Notes under the pieces: generated by a model
Seen by the model: only the letters and a program-made list of their open reading frames with translations
What the model was told of the DNA's origin: nothing
Database searches by the model: none
In this document: positions 1 to 8,314 of the stretch, one piece after another
Position numbering within the stretch: position 1 is the first letter of the stretch
How the letters are laid out: each line of letters begins with the position of its first letter
Program-made: the position numbers and the translations under genes
Assembly: GCF_018687755.1 (NCBI RefSeq)
Contig: NZ_CP061305.1
Span: forward strand, 1,239,099-1,303,098
Source of the DNA: Polynucleobacter sp. JS-Mosq-20-D10
GTDB taxonomy: Bacteria > Pseudomonadota > Gammaproteobacteria > Burkholderiales > Burkholderiaceae
Reading direction: 5' to 3'
DNA length: 64,000 bases

Positions 1-879
1 TTGGGATTAAAACTACCACTCAATCTCTTATTTATTTATGGAGGCTTTGGTATTGAAGGTATGGGTGGACCAGGTTGCGCAGTAGCCACTGTCATCATCA
101 ATTGGTTCTGGCTCATCATCACGCTTGGTTTCGTGCTCTTTGATAGCTTCTACAAGCCATTCAAAATCTTTGCACGCTTTAGTTGGCCCGACTGGCATCG
201 CATCTGGACCCTTCTGAAATTGGGCGCGCCAATTGGCTTTAGTTATTTAATTGAAGTGACCTCCTTCACCTTCATGTCACTCTTTATTGCGCGCTTAGGT
301 ACCACCGCTTTAGCAGGCCATCAAATTGTGGCCAATATGGGGACGGTAATTTACATGGTGCCCCTATCCCTATCGATTGCCACGATGACCCTGGTATCCC
401 AATCCATTGGTGCAGATAAACAAGAACGTGCAGAAGAAATTGGCTGGTCATCGGTTTTCTTCACCACTACTTTGTGTGTTTTCATCGGTGTGATGGTGTG
501 GATTTTTAGAGCGAACTTGCTAGACCTTTACGATCCACCGGACGAGGTAAAGGCATTCTCTATTCCACTCTTTTTGTTTATTGCTTTTTACCAACTCTTT
601 GATGCCTTGCAAGTTACTGCAGCATTTATTCTGCGCGCCTATCGAATTGCCCTCTGGCCTATGCTGATTTATGCAGGCTCACTTTGGGGCGTAGGCTTAG
701 GTGGCGGATATTTGATGGGCTTTAATGTATTTGGCAATACCCCGGAGTTTTTGCAGGGTGCTAATGGCTTTTGGGCTGGCAATAGTATGAGCTTAGGATT
801 GGCTGCACTACTCTTGCTCTACCTCTTTAGAAGAACGGCAGCACGCTTTGAGAAAACGCATCCGCCGGTTCAGGTTTAA
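1..879 (+). CDS. MATE family efflux transporter, C-terminal part
   Basis: The reading frame is open at the left window edge, so this is the 3' portion of a longer gene and the first codon shown is not a real start. The 292 residues are mostly hydrophobic, with at least six membrane segments, and carry the MATE-type stretch around residues 75-145 (LGAPIGFSYLIE, then GTTALAGHQIVANMG and ATMTLVSQSIGA). MATE proteins are inner-membrane Na+- or H+-coupled exporters of cationic drugs and metabolites; about 450 residues is usual, so roughly the first third lies outside. The substrate cannot be told from the sequence. The gene ends just before a convergent lipoprotein gene. Confidence 0.9.
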   Translation: MGLKLPLNLLFIYGGFGIEGMGGPGCAVATVIINWFWLIITLGFVLFDSFYKPFKIFARFSWPDWHRIWTLLKLGAPIGFSYLIEVTSFTFMSLFIARLGTTALAGHQIVANMGTVIYMVPLSLSIATMTLVSQSIGADKQERAEEIGWSSVFFTTTLCVFIGVMVWIFRANLLDLYDPPDEVKAFSIPLFLFIAFYQLFDALQVTAAFILRAYRIALWPMLIYAGSLWGVGLGGGYLMGFNVFGNTPEFLQGANGFWAGNSMSLGLAALLLLYLFRRTAARFEKTHPPVQV

Positions 880-894
880 TTTCAGTAAATTGTT

Positions 895-1380
895 TTACTG
901 AATAGGTTTAAATCCACTACTTGGAGGTCTGTAGTTAGGGCTACCTCCCTGGGATGGATAACTTGGCACCTGATTACCTTTCGAGTACATGCACTGCTGA
1001 TAAGCAATATTGTATTGAGCCTGTGCTTGATTTTGTTTGCCCGAGGAATTCATAGCGCCCATGGCTGCGCCGCCGAGCAAGCCAACGCCAGCACCAGTGC
1101 CAATGTTCTGACTACTACCCCCCTGAATCACCGCACCCGCTGCCGCACCGATAGCAGCGCCGATAGCAGCACTAGTTGCACCTTCTTTTAAGGCGGCATT
1201 ACTAGTATCTTTAATCGCATTTGCAGCAAACTCACGACACTGCTGATCTTCCTGCTGAAATACTTCAAAAGGTTTACCTTCACGCGGCATGATCGCAATG
1301 GTTGGACCAGTTGGCGCAGAGACACAAGCAACCAAAGAGCTGATGATGACCAAAGTCAGTACGGCACGTTTCATATTCAT
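895..1380 (-). CDS. Glycine-zipper outer-membrane lipoprotein
   Basis: A 161-residue protein with a lipoprotein signal peptide (lipobox SLVAC, predicted lipidated Cys19). Residues about 70-110 form a glycine-zipper segment rich in GAAIGAAAG-type small-residue spacing, the kind that packs as a helical hairpin in membranes. The C-terminus is Gln/Ser/Pro-rich and holds a QQCMYSKGN motif that is common in this family of small envelope proteins. No enzymatic motif is seen. It is probably an envelope-stability lipoprotein, but its specific role is unknown. It is followed upstream on the same strand by another Gly-rich secreted protein gene, a loose pairing that may reflect a shared envelope role. 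Confidence 0.8.
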   Translation of the reverse strand: MNMKRAVLTLVIISSLVACVSAPTGPTIAIMPREGKPFEVFQQEDQQCREFAANAIKDTSNAALKEGATSAAIGAAIGAAAGAVIQGGSSQNIGTGAGVGLLGGAAMGAMNSSGKQNQAQAQYNIAYQQCMYSKGNQVPSYPSQGGSPNYRPPSSGFKPIQ

Positions 1381-1401
1381 TCCCTAAATTGAGTCAATTA
1401 C

Positions 1402-1893
1402 TTAATTTTGTCTATGCTGGCTGGTGGGTGCGTTACCAGAAGGTGGCATCGCCGGCTGAGTCTGCCAACCCGATGCACAACTTTGCACGTATGGGAAATA
1501 TTGCCCGCTCGCTTCACAGTAATACCAAACTGGAGCTTGGGGTTGGGAAGCTAACACCATAGGCTGTTGCGGAGCCGAATAACTCACCACTGGTGGCGCT
1601 GCGTAAACCACGGGTGGCGCATAGTAGCCAGCAGCATAAGGGTAGCCATAGCCGGGACCGTAATATCCACCACGCCAGCCTGGGCCCCATCCGCCGCCAT
1701 AACCTGGCCCATATGCTGCCGGACGCCAACCGCCACCATGGCCGCCGCCGTAACCTCCCCCAACGGAGACCGCCCAACCGACATTGCCCGCCTGAGCCGG
1801 CGCTGATGCAAGCACCAGTAATCCTGTTGCCGTGAAGAGCGCTAGCATCACTTTAGAGATGCTGAATGGGTATTGCAGTTGAGCTGTATTCAT
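1402..1893 (-). CDS. Secreted Gly/Tyr/Pro-rich protein
   Basis: I place the start at the ATG ending at 1893 because AAAGGGG sits 6-7 bases before it and the protein then opens with a classic signal peptide (hydrophobic core, cleavage after APAQA). An in-frame start 105 bases upstream would bury the signal peptide. The mature part is low complexity: GGGYGGGHGGGW and GYGGGWGPGW blocks, then Pro/Tyr/Ala repeats, then a WYYCEASGQYFPYVQSCASGW segment with two cysteines. The last motif recurs in small proteobacterial envelope proteins of unknown function. No catalytic residues are visible. Confidence 0.75.
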   Translation of the reverse strand: MNTAQLQYPFSISKVMLALFTATGLLVLASAPAQAGNVGWAVSVGGGYGGGHGGGWRPAAYGPGYGGGWGPGWRGGYYGPGYGYPYAAGYYAPPVVYAAPPVVSYSAPQQPMVLASQPQAPVWYYCEASGQYFPYVQSCASGWQTQPAMPPSGNAPTSQHRQN

Positions 1894-2002
1894 AGTAGAC
1901 CCCTTTAAATGGTCGCCTCCTACTACCTTTAACGCTTCACCTAAATCTAGGCTGACAGGAATAAGGCTTTTATTAAGATATTTATTACTTTGCCGCATTG
2001 AG

Positions 2003-2989
2003 CTACTGCTCTAATTTTGCGCCTGATTTGTAAATAATCCTACCCCATTTATTGCTCTCGGATTGGATCAACTTATCGAGCTCCCGTGGACTGCCTGGCG
2101 CTGGCTCCAAACCACTGGCACGGAGCTTGTTTTGGACTTCGGACTGATTAAGGGTTTGGCGAGTCAAGGTATTTAAGCGCTTTTGTAGGGCTGAAGGTAG
2201 ATTTGCTGGCGCCATGAGGGAGAACCACGATGTAGCCTCAAATCCAGGCAAGCCTTGCTCTGCCATGGTCGGAATCTCTGGAGCTGCTGGAGAGCGTTTT
2301 AAAGTAGTTACTGCCAAAGCCTGAACCTCTCCCGCCTTAATCAAAGGCAGCGATGAAGATAGATTATCAAACAGCATAGAAATACGTCCACTAATGAGAT
2401 CGGGCAAGGATTGAGCTCTACCTTTGTATGGAATATGCCGAATCTGCACTCCAGTCATTTCTTTAAAGAGTTCACCAGACATATGTAATGAAGTGCCGAC
2501 ACCAGAGGAGCCAAAAGTAAGCTCATTGGGCTTGGCCTTGGCGAGCTCAATCAATTCGTGCAGATTGTTGACGCCCAACATCTTATTCACCACCAGTACA
2601 TTGGGGGTACTTGCTAAAAAACTAATGGGCGTGAAATCATTGATCGGATGAAAAGACAACTTGTCATAGAGAGCACCGTTGATTGCATGTATACCCACCG
2701 TGCCGATGAGGAGTGTGTAGCCATCTGGCTCGCTCTTGGCTACCAGGTCAGCGCCGATGTTGCCACCATAACCAGGTCGATTTTCCACCAGCACTGGTAC
2801 GCCTAGATTCTTCTGCCAACTCTCGGCCAGTACACGCGCCAAAATATCAGGTGCCCCACCAGGGGTGAAGGTCACCACAATCCGAATGGCTTGTTTGGGC
2901 CAAGCAGTCTCAGTTTTACCTGTTTGGGATTGGGCGAAATTAGTCAAACCCAAGAAAACCAGCAGGGCTAGAAGAGACTTCACAGGCAT
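2003..2989 (-). CDS. Bug/TctC-family solute-binding protein
   Basis: A periplasmic binding protein of the tripartite tricarboxylate transporter (TctC, Bug) family. The chosen start (ATG ending at 2989) gives 328 residues with a signal peptide ending at FAQSQ, close to the family's usual 320-330. Family marks are the WPKQAIRIVVTFTPGGAPDILAR segment after the signal, ADGYTLL-like SEPDGYTLLIG, the central FGSSGVGTSLHMSGELFK and IRHIPYKGRAQ, and the late RNLA-type EIPTMAEQGLPGFE. These proteins bind carboxylates or other small organic anions. No tctA or tctB permease gene is nearby, so the ligand and partner are unknown. The start lies five bases after the stop of the dsbB-like gene, so the two are probably cotranscribed. 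Confidence 0.85.
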   Translation of the reverse strand: MPVKSLLALLVFLGLTNFAQSQTGKTETAWPKQAIRIVVTFTPGGAPDILARVLAESWQKNLGVPVLVENRPGYGGNIGADLVAKSEPDGYTLLIGTVGIHAINGALYDKLSFHPINDFTPISFLASTPNVLVVNKMLGVNNLHELIELAKAKPNELTFGSSGVGTSLHMSGELFKEMTGVQIRHIPYKGRAQSLPDLISGRISMLFDNLSSSLPLIKAGEVQALAVTTLKRSPAAPEIPTMAEQGLPGFEATSWFSLMAPANLPSALQKRLNTLTRQTLNQSEVQNKLRASGLEPAPGSPRELDKLIQSESNKWGRIIYKSGAKLEQ

Positions 2990-2993
2990 TAAC

Positions 2994-3557
2994 TTAAAAA
3001 CCAAAACGCGTACGCAACCAAATCCATCCGTCATATTTAACGGGATCATCAGCACAAGGGCCAATGCCGCATTCCAACAGAGTGGAAGCCAGGTTAGCAA
3101 AGACTAAAACAATAAATATCATGACTATTGTGTTGGCAAACAGTGAACGCGAACGCACGTCTCGGTTAGGCAGCATCAATAGAATTGCCAATCCCGCGAT
3201 GAGACCAAGATAGCCCACAAAAGCCCAAGTGTAGAAGTGCAGCTCTAAAAAAGTTGCGCCAAATCCTTTATCTCCCGGTAAAACATGCAAGAGCACTTGG
3301 CGTAAAGAAACCATCATGCCTACTAAGCCACCGATGATGCCCCAGCCGTAGTGAGCGAAATGCGCTCCACAACGAATATTGAGCACCAGTGCAAAACCGA
3401 TAATCACAAAACCCATGCGTTGCATCAGACACAGTGGGCATGGCAATTCACCAAAATACAGTTGGTCGACAAAGGCATAAGACAACATGCTGATAATCGC
3501 GGCTAAGGCAAGCTGATTACCAAGACCTGCCAAGGAAGGAAAAGAATGCTTGCTCAT
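2994..3557 (-). CDS. dsbB: DsbB-like disulfide bond formation protein
   Basis: An inner-membrane protein of 187 residues with about five transmembrane helices. It carries the DsbB-type redox pair Cys40-Pro-Leu-Cys43 just after the first helix and QRMGF following it. A second pair, Cys163 and Cys168 (ECGIGPC), lies after the last helix rather than in a loop between helices 3 and 4 as in E. coli DsbB. DsbB passes electrons from periplasmic DsbA to quinone. The neighbouring 52-residue DUF5993-type gene ends five bases upstream, an arrangement known for this DsbB variant. This is a reasonable but not certain member of the DsbB family in the strict sense. Confidence 0.8.
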   Translation of the reverse strand: MSKHSFPSLAGLGNQLALAAIISMLSYAFVDQLYFGELPCPLCLMQRMGFVIIGFALVLNIRCGAHFAHYGWGIIGGLVGMMVSLRQVLLHVLPGDKGFGATFLELHFYTWAFVGYLGLIAGLAILLMLPNRDVRSRSLFANTIVMIFIVLVFANLASTLLECGIGPCADDPVKYDGWIWLRTRFGF

Positions 3558-3562
3558 CTTCT

Positions 3563-3721
3563 TTAGAAATTGAGATTGAGATGACTGTTCGCATGAATGC
3601 GGAACCAGAACATCAAGATGGCGACGGTAATAGCAAGTACAAATAAACCTGCCAAACGTTTCTCAAACCACACAAGGACAAGGCCGATACAGGCTGTCAG
3701 GAAAGGTAGAAACATATACAT
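3563..3721 (-). CDS. DUF5993-like small membrane protein
   Basis: A 52-residue frame beginning MYMFLPFLTACIGLVLVW and ending NSHLNLNF. It has two hydrophobic segments (residues about 3-19 and 24-40) and an FWFRIHANSHL-type end, which match the DUF5993 family as I know it. That family is regularly encoded next to a DsbB-like gene. The stop lies five bases before the start of that gene, so they form one transcription unit. The second Met (residue 3) is an alternative start. Its function is not established; a helper or subunit of the DsbB-like quinone reductase is an inference from linkage only. Confidence 0.7.
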   Translation of the reverse strand: MYMFLPFLTACIGLVLVWFEKRLAGLFVLAITVAILMFWFRIHANSHLNLNF

Positions 3722-3795
3722 GAATGAATTTTATCGCAGGTCGATCCAGACCTAAAAACAAGTTACTCAAAGGGTCTTTTGTATAGAATGAGACC

Positions 3796-4569
3796 ATGAA
3801 ATCCACCCCACCTTGCATCGATTTCCAGTTTGATGGTTCCATAGCCCGAATCACCTTCAACAATCCCACAGCGCGCAATGCCTTGACATGGTCTATGTAT
3901 GAAGAACTTAAGCGCATTTGCGATGCGATAGCAAATATGTCAGAGATCAGGGTCGCTATTTTTAGAGGTGCTGGTGATAAAGCATTTGTATCGGGCAGTG
4001 ATATTCAGCAATTTGTAGATCTCCAAAAAGATGAGGCCTATGAAGTTGCGGTAGATGCCATTTTTCACTCACTCCAACATTTACCTATTCCGACAATTGC
4101 ACTCATTGAAGGATTGGCGGTGGGTAGTGGGCTACTGATTGCTACCGCATGTGATTTCAGAATATCAACTGATGATGCGCGCTTTGGTATTCCGGTCGCC
4201 AAGACCTTAGGTAACTGTTTATCGCCCAGCAATCTATCTTGGATCGCTTCTCACTTAGGCGCGCCAATGGTGAAGCGCATGTTACTAAGTGCAGAACTCA
4301 TTAAAGCACCCGAGTTACTCAACTCAGGCTACCTCTATCAAACCACTACCCCCGATACCATTACAGAAGTAACAGAAGTTTTGGCCAGTAAATTAGTAGC
4401 ACTCGCACCGATTACACAAAAGGCGAGCAAAGTCACTTTGGCACGCTTGATGGAGAGTAACTTACCGGATTGCACTGAACTCATGAGGCAGACTTACAAC
4501 AGCGTTGACTTCAAAGAAGGAGTCAACGCCTTCCTTGAAGGACGCCCGCCTCAGTGGCTTGGTAAATAA
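3796..4569 (+). CDS. Enoyl-CoA hydratase/isomerase family protein
   Basis: A 257-residue crotonase-fold protein, the usual length. The oxyanion-hole regions are visible: NPTARNALTW with FRGAGDKAFVSGSDIQQF (residues about 20-75), then IALIEGLAVGSGLLIATACDFRIS (about 100-123) and DDARFGIPVAK. The crotonase family hydrates, isomerises or cleaves acyl-CoA esters. The catalytic Glu pair of true enoyl-CoA hydratases is not both obvious: the second region reads GIPVAKTLGNCLSP where hydratases often have a Glu. The reaction therefore cannot be assigned. The gene is divergent from the DUF5993/dsbB unit across 74 bases and convergent with a hydrolase gene. Confidence 0.85.
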   Translation: MKSTPPCIDFQFDGSIARITFNNPTARNALTWSMYEELKRICDAIANMSEIRVAIFRGAGDKAFVSGSDIQQFVDLQKDEAYEVAVDAIFHSLQHLPIPTIALIEGLAVGSGLLIATACDFRISTDDARFGIPVAKTLGNCLSPSNLSWIASHLGAPMVKRMLLSAELIKAPELLNSGYLYQTTTPDTITEVTEVLASKLVALAPITQKASKVTLARLMESNLPDCTELMRQTYNSVDFKEGVNAFLEGRPPQWLGK

Positions 4570-4607
4570 AGATCAGCCACTAGTCACCTGATCGATGACA
4601 GCCTGTT

Positions 4608-5660
4608 TCAGGATTTCGAGTTTAAGAAATCCACTACCGTCTGCACAAAAATATCCGGCACCTCAATATGCGGAATATGCCCGACATTGTCCAAGGGAAC
4701 TAACTTGGCATTCGGAATCACCTGAGCCGCTTTTCGACCTAACTCGGGAAAATTACCCAAAGACTTAACGGCCTCAGGTGGAGCAAAGCGACGGCCAAAT
4801 ACGGTTCTATCTTTCTGGCCAATGACCAGCAATACCGGCATCTTCAGTTGAGGCAAGTCACCCACTACCGGCTTTTCAGCAATCATCTGATAAGTTAACA
4901 CTGAGGTCTTTGCATACGCTGGGTAGTCAGGCCCTTTTTGAATCCTGACATACACCTCTACAAACTGCTCAAAGCTCGGCTGCCAGACCGGAAAATAAGA
5001 TTGCAAGAAACGGCGATAACTAGTTTCTGTTTGCGCCATTTCTAGCTTGAGTAGATTGTCATTCGTTTGTGGCGGGATATCTTTGCTGTAGTCTTCAAGA
5101 CCCAATGGGTTTTCCAAGATCAGCTTCTGGACAGTTTTAGGATAAAGACGCGCAAACCGAATGCCTACCATGCCACCCATGGAGTTGGCAATCACTGAAG
5201 TCTTACTGACACCGAGTGATTTCAACAGGGCTTGTGTGTTCTGAGCAAGATCATCGAAGTGGTATGCAACGTCTGGTTTGGAAGATTTGCCAAAGCCAAT
5301 TTGATCTGGAGCAATGACTCGGTAACCTGCCGCAGCCAATCCTTTGATCGTAGGCGCCCAATAATCACTTGAGAAATTCTTCCCATGAAACAAAACCACG
5401 ACCCCCTTCTGCTTACCAACTGCGGGCACGTCCATATAAATCATACTGGCGGGCTGCCCCTGAATAGAGGTTTTAAATTCTTTAGTGGGATAAGGATAAG
5501 GCCAAGTACTCAGGCGCAAATCTAAGGGACTGGCATTGGCATAGCGACTGGGTGGTGGAGCTTCCGCCTTGGGCTGATCAACCGATGTGCAGGCCGAAAG
5601 TGAGACGCCGCCAACGCACATTACCATCGCGATTCCCAGCGCCTTAATTCTCATCTCCAT
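4608..5660 (-). CDS. Alpha/beta hydrolase lipoprotein
   Basis: A 350-residue protein with a lipoprotein signal (LSAC, Cys24), so it is probably anchored in the envelope. The alpha/beta hydrolase core is clear: VVLFHGKNFSSDYW (oxyanion region, about residue 92), IAPDQIGFGKSS (about 117-126), and the nucleophile elbow ANSMGG with Ser160. The elbow has Ala in place of the first Gly of GxSxG. An acid (GQKDRTVFG) and a His (GHIPHIE) complete the triad. The family includes esterases, peptidases and haloperoxidase-like enzymes, and the substrate is unknown. The third residue is also a Met and could be the true start. Confidence 0.85.
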   Translation of the reverse strand: MEMRIKALGIAMVMCVGGVSLSACTSVDQPKAEAPPPSRYANASPLDLRLSTWPYPYPTKEFKTSIQGQPASMIYMDVPAVGKQKGVVVLFHGKNFSSDYWAPTIKGLAAAGYRVIAPDQIGFGKSSKPDVAYHFDDLAQNTQALLKSLGVSKTSVIANSMGGMVGIRFARLYPKTVQKLILENPLGLEDYSKDIPPQTNDNLLKLEMAQTETSYRRFLQSYFPVWQPSFEQFVEVYVRIQKGPDYPAYAKTSVLTYQMIAEKPVVGDLPQLKMPVLLVIGQKDRTVFGRRFAPPEAVKSLGNFPELGRKAAQVIPNAKLVPLDNVGHIPHIEVPDIFVQTVVDFLNSKS

Positions 5661-5690
5661 CCCTTTGTCTGTCTGAACTGCTTAAACTAT

Positions 5691-6383
5691 TTATACGATC
5701 TTGATTTTCAGGGGACTTAAACCTTCGACAGATCCTTCAAGTACATCACCTTTTTTTACAGGACCCACGCCCGCAGGTGTACCAGACATAATTAAATCAC
5801 CTGGCTCAAGCGTAAATAAAGTAGAGAGGTATGCAATGGTGTCTGGAACATTCCAAATCAGTTGGTTTAAGTCACCCTCTTGGCGCACTTCACCATTCAC
5901 TAGGAGCTTGACTGCACCTTTAGTAGGATGACCAAAGTGAGTGGCAGGCGTCAGAGCAGCGCATGGGGCAGATTGATCAAATGCTTTTCCAGTATCCCAA
6001 GGGCGCCCCATTTTTTTTGCTTCGCCTTGCAAGTCACGACGAGTCATGTCCAGCCCAACTCCGTAACCATAAACATGCTCTAGCGCCTTATCCGCAGAAA
6101 TATTGGCGCCGCCCTTACCAATCGCGACAACCATCTCAATCTCGTGGTGAACATCATTTGACAGGTTTGGATATTGCATGTCTTTACCATCGGTAACGAT
6201 TGAATTGGCCGGCTTCATAAAAAAGAATGGCGGCTCACGATCGGGGTCATGACCCATCTCACGAGCATGATCAGCATAGTTACGACCCACGCAATAGATG
6301 CGATTTACAGCAAAACGGCGGGTATCGCCTACAACGGGTAGCGATGGAACAATGGGGGGATCGATGACGTATGTATTGCTCAT
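5691..6383 (-). CDS. Fumarylacetoacetate hydrolase family protein
   Basis: A 230-residue single-domain FAH-fold enzyme. Marks are IYCVGRNYADHAREMG (residues about 29-44), FFFMKPANSIV, the metal-binding DVHHEIEMVVAIG (Glu residues about 82-84), the GVGLDMTRRDLQGEAKK segment, WDTGKAFDQSAP, and the C-terminal LEPGDLIMSGTPAGVGPVKKGD. Members hydrolyse or decarboxylate beta-keto or 2-oxo acids with Mg2+ or Mn2+: fumarylpyruvate hydrolase, oxaloacetate decarboxylase and acylpyruvase. The length fits the fumarylpyruvate hydrolase/acylpyruvase branch, but no gentisate or homoprotocatechuate genes are nearby, so the substrate stays open. Confidence 0.87.
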   Translation of the reverse strand: MSNTYVIDPPIVPSLPVVGDTRRFAVNRIYCVGRNYADHAREMGHDPDREPPFFFMKPANSIVTDGKDMQYPNLSNDVHHEIEMVVAIGKGGANISADKALEHVYGYGVGLDMTRRDLQGEAKKMGRPWDTGKAFDQSAPCAALTPATHFGHPTKGAVKLLVNGEVRQEGDLNQLIWNVPDTIAYLSTLFTLEPGDLIMSGTPAGVGPVKKGDVLEGSVEGLSPLKIKIV

Positions 6384-6461
6384 GAATGGCCTTTGTAATG
6401 AATGTCTAATTTTTAATAACTCTGATCTAAATAAATTATGACATCACTTGAATCAATGTCA

Positions 6462-6734
6462 TTACTGCCCCTTACTACGGAGCTTGAGCACCAAGATGCT
6501 CAGAGCCAAGGCAAAGGTCAAGGCGTTAGCCAAAATCAAGGGCCACTTCTCAATAATGAGACCGTAGATGAGCCACAAACCCACCCCAGCAGTAAATAGG
6601 CTATACATCCCCACCGAGATCCCAGAGAGATCTCTGGTGCGCCAAGATTGAATGGCCTGAGGCAGAAAGGCAATCGTAGTTAAAAATGCAGCGCAGTAGC
6701 CAATGATCTCAATCTGATGTGGCAATAAAGTCAT
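6462..6734 (-). CDS. SemiSWEET/PQ-loop sugar transporter
   Basis: A 90-residue membrane protein with three predicted helices and one PQ-loop: TTIAFLPQAIQSWRTRDLSGIS (residues about 19-40), followed by MYSLFTAGVGLWLIYG. This is the size and pattern of bacterial SemiSWEET proteins, which dimerise to form a small-sugar uniporter in the inner membrane. The gene lies four bases from the cytochrome c gene on the same strand and may be cotranscribed with it, though no functional link is evident. Confidence 0.85.
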   Translation of the reverse strand: MTLLPHQIEIIGYCAAFLTTIAFLPQAIQSWRTRDLSGISVGMYSLFTAGVGLWLIYGLIIEKWPLILANALTFALALSILVLKLRSKGQ

Positions 6735-6738
6735 GCGC

Positions 6739-7131
6739 TTACGGCTTCTTATTCAGGCTCGCTTTACGCGCTTCAATTTCTTTGTTGATGGCTGCTAGGG
6801 TTTTTGCATCAGGAGTCTTCCAGTTGCCACCGGCCTTATTAACCATATAAACCACTGCCTCTGAGAATCCTTCCACCGAGAGATTGGGATTGCCGCCTTT
6901 GGCGGGCATTCCTCTCACGCCAACATATCCATGTGCAGTGAGGGTGACCTGACCTTCGGCAATCAATGGGGTCCACTGAGCTTTATCACCAAACTTAGGA
7001 GCCTTCAGAACGCCAGCGCCATGGCAGGCTGCGCAGACTTGCTTATAAGTATTCTCACCAGGTTCAGCAAAGGCGGCTAATGGGGAGAAAATACAAGCGG
7101 CTAGAATAAAGGGGCGAAGGAGCGATTTCAT
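6739..7131 (-). CDS. Class I c-type cytochrome (c5-like)
   Basis: A 130-residue secreted monohaem cytochrome. I take the ATG ending at 7131 because GAGAAG lies seven bases upstream and the product then starts with a clean signal peptide (cleavage near AFAEP). Haem is attached through Cys33-Ala-Ala-Cys36-His37. The likely axial Met lies in RGMPAKGGNPNLS (about residue 79). The pattern GENTYKQVCAACHGAGVLKAPKFGD is typical of the cytochrome c5 group, small periplasmic electron carriers. No oxidase genes are adjacent. An in-frame start 54 bases upstream would place a charged stretch before the signal peptide and is less likely. Confidence 0.85.
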   Translation of the reverse strand: MKSLLRPFILAACIFSPLAAFAEPGENTYKQVCAACHGAGVLKAPKFGDKAQWTPLIAEGQVTLTAHGYVGVRGMPAKGGNPNLSVEGFSEAVVYMVNKAGGNWKTPDAKTLAAINKEIEARKASLNKKP

Positions 7132-7213
7132 GGGTGGCTTCTCAGAGATAAGTGGGTATGACTCATAATTTATCTCATTTTTCAATCGGCGTACTCATTT
7201 AGGCTTGCGCTAG

Positions 7214-8239
7214 TTAAAGCCAACCTGCAATCTGCCGCTTGAGCCCGATCGACCTATAGCCCGGACTAGCGCTGGAAAGAACCCGAATTTTCCGAATCAG
7301 TTTTGCGAAATCGGTATTCAGGCTAAGGTCCTTGTTCATGGCAAGAAAGAAGATTTCATCTTTCAATTGAATGAAATCTAGCCCATTCTCCAATGCAATA
7401 CTTTTGACACCCATGCCGGCATCTGCTTTTTTAGCCAATATCGCTGTAGCAATTGCGGAATGGGTGAACTCTTCATTTTCGTAGCCCTTAATGCCCTGCG
7501 CATCAATACCTTCCTTAGCCAAAATCGTATCCAGGAGCAAACGTGTGCCAGATCCTTTTTGGCGATTAATAAAGCGAATTTTGGGTCTTAGTAAATCTTT
7601 AGGAGAAATAATATTGAGTGGATTTCCTTTGGCCACCAACAGACCTTGTACACGCTTCATTACGGGGAATATTTGCATCCCCTCTTTTTGTAATTGCTTA
7701 GAAATAATCAAGGAACTTTTGGGATCTGAAACGTGGTAACCGGCAATATCAACTTCATAATTTTGTAGTCGCTCTAAAGCCTCGCCCGATCCAGCAGTAA
7801 TGAGTTCAAAGCCACCAATATTGAATACCGCCTTTTGAATAATCGGATCACTACTACTAGCAAAGCGCCATTGTTTTTTGGCCTTCACCCTAAATTGGGC
7901 AAAGCCTTCTTCTAGGTGCGACAGGCTGGATTGCCCTAATCGCATCGTCTTTTGATCAAAGTCTTCGGTAAATTGAATCAAGTATCTTGCGTATTCTGAT
8001 AATTGAGAGCCGTGCCCCCTCACACGATCCATCAACTTAAATCCCAAGGCCAGCTCTACATCGTTGAGTTTTTGCCAAACGTTTCTATAAGAGAGCCCCA
8101 TTTTTTTACAGGCAGACATCAGTGTTTTACCGTGATCAATGTCTTTTAATAAGGCAGTCAACCACACCAAATCCACCACAGCTGGATCTTTAGCATTCTT
8201 ATTTCCAAAAACGAGGGTTGGCCGGATCTGAATTCTCAT
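7214..8239 (-). CDS. ModE-like regulator with solute-binding-like domain
   Basis: A two-domain regulator of 341 residues. The N-terminal 100 or so residues resemble the ModE/LysR winged helix: LVWLTALLKDIDHGKTLMSACKKMGLSYRNVWQKLNDVE, then RGHGSQLSEYA. The rest is a PBP-like sensor domain (FRVKAKKQWRFASSSDPIIQKAV, RFINRQKGSGTRLLLD). This fusion is known from regulators of molybdate/tungstate uptake. A TTG 39 bases upstream could also start the protein; I chose the first ATG, though neither has a clear ribosome site. It is divergent from tupA across 75 bases holding an inverted repeat. Control of the tup/mop genes by tungstate or molybdate is an inference from domains plus context. Confidence 0.8.
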   Translation of the reverse strand: MRIQIRPTLVFGNKNAKDPAVVDLVWLTALLKDIDHGKTLMSACKKMGLSYRNVWQKLNDVELALGFKLMDRVRGHGSQLSEYARYLIQFTEDFDQKTMRLGQSSLSHLEEGFAQFRVKAKKQWRFASSSDPIIQKAVFNIGGFELITAGSGEALERLQNYEVDIAGYHVSDPKSSLIISKQLQKEGMQIFPVMKRVQGLLVAKGNPLNIISPKDLLRPKIRFINRQKGSGTRLLLDTILAKEGIDAQGIKGYENEEFTHSAIATAILAKKADAGMGVKSIALENGLDFIQLKDEIFFLAMNKDLSLNTDFAKLIRKIRVLSSASPGYRSIGLKRQIAGWL

Positions 8240-8252
8240 ATGTAATTTTTTG

Positions 8253-8274
8253 CATATTGATGTTTTGTAATATG
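8253..8274. promoter_or_regulatory. Inverted repeat, candidate operator of tup genes
   Basis: CATATT and AATATG form a perfect 6-base inverted repeat separated by 10 bases, in the short divergent region between the ModE-like regulator and tupA. The right arm overlaps TAATAT at 8268-8273, a possible -10 element. A symmetrical AT-rich site with this spacing is what a dimeric ModE-type protein would bind, but the sequence is not the E. coli ModE consensus. Confidence 0.4.
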
Positions 8275-8314
8275 ACAAATCTTAACCGAACCTAACTCAT
8301 GGAGCTCTATTCAA

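Noticed and set aside
881..902. Nine-base inverted repeat TTCAGTAAA/TTTACTGAA as a terminator between MATE and lipoprotein genes
   Set aside because: The stem is AT-rich and lacks a T-run on either side; too weak to call.
1514..1835. Overlapping open frames opposite to and within the Gly-rich secreted protein gene
   Set aside because: Low-complexity GC-rich codons keep several frames open; only one has a signal peptide and a ribosome site.
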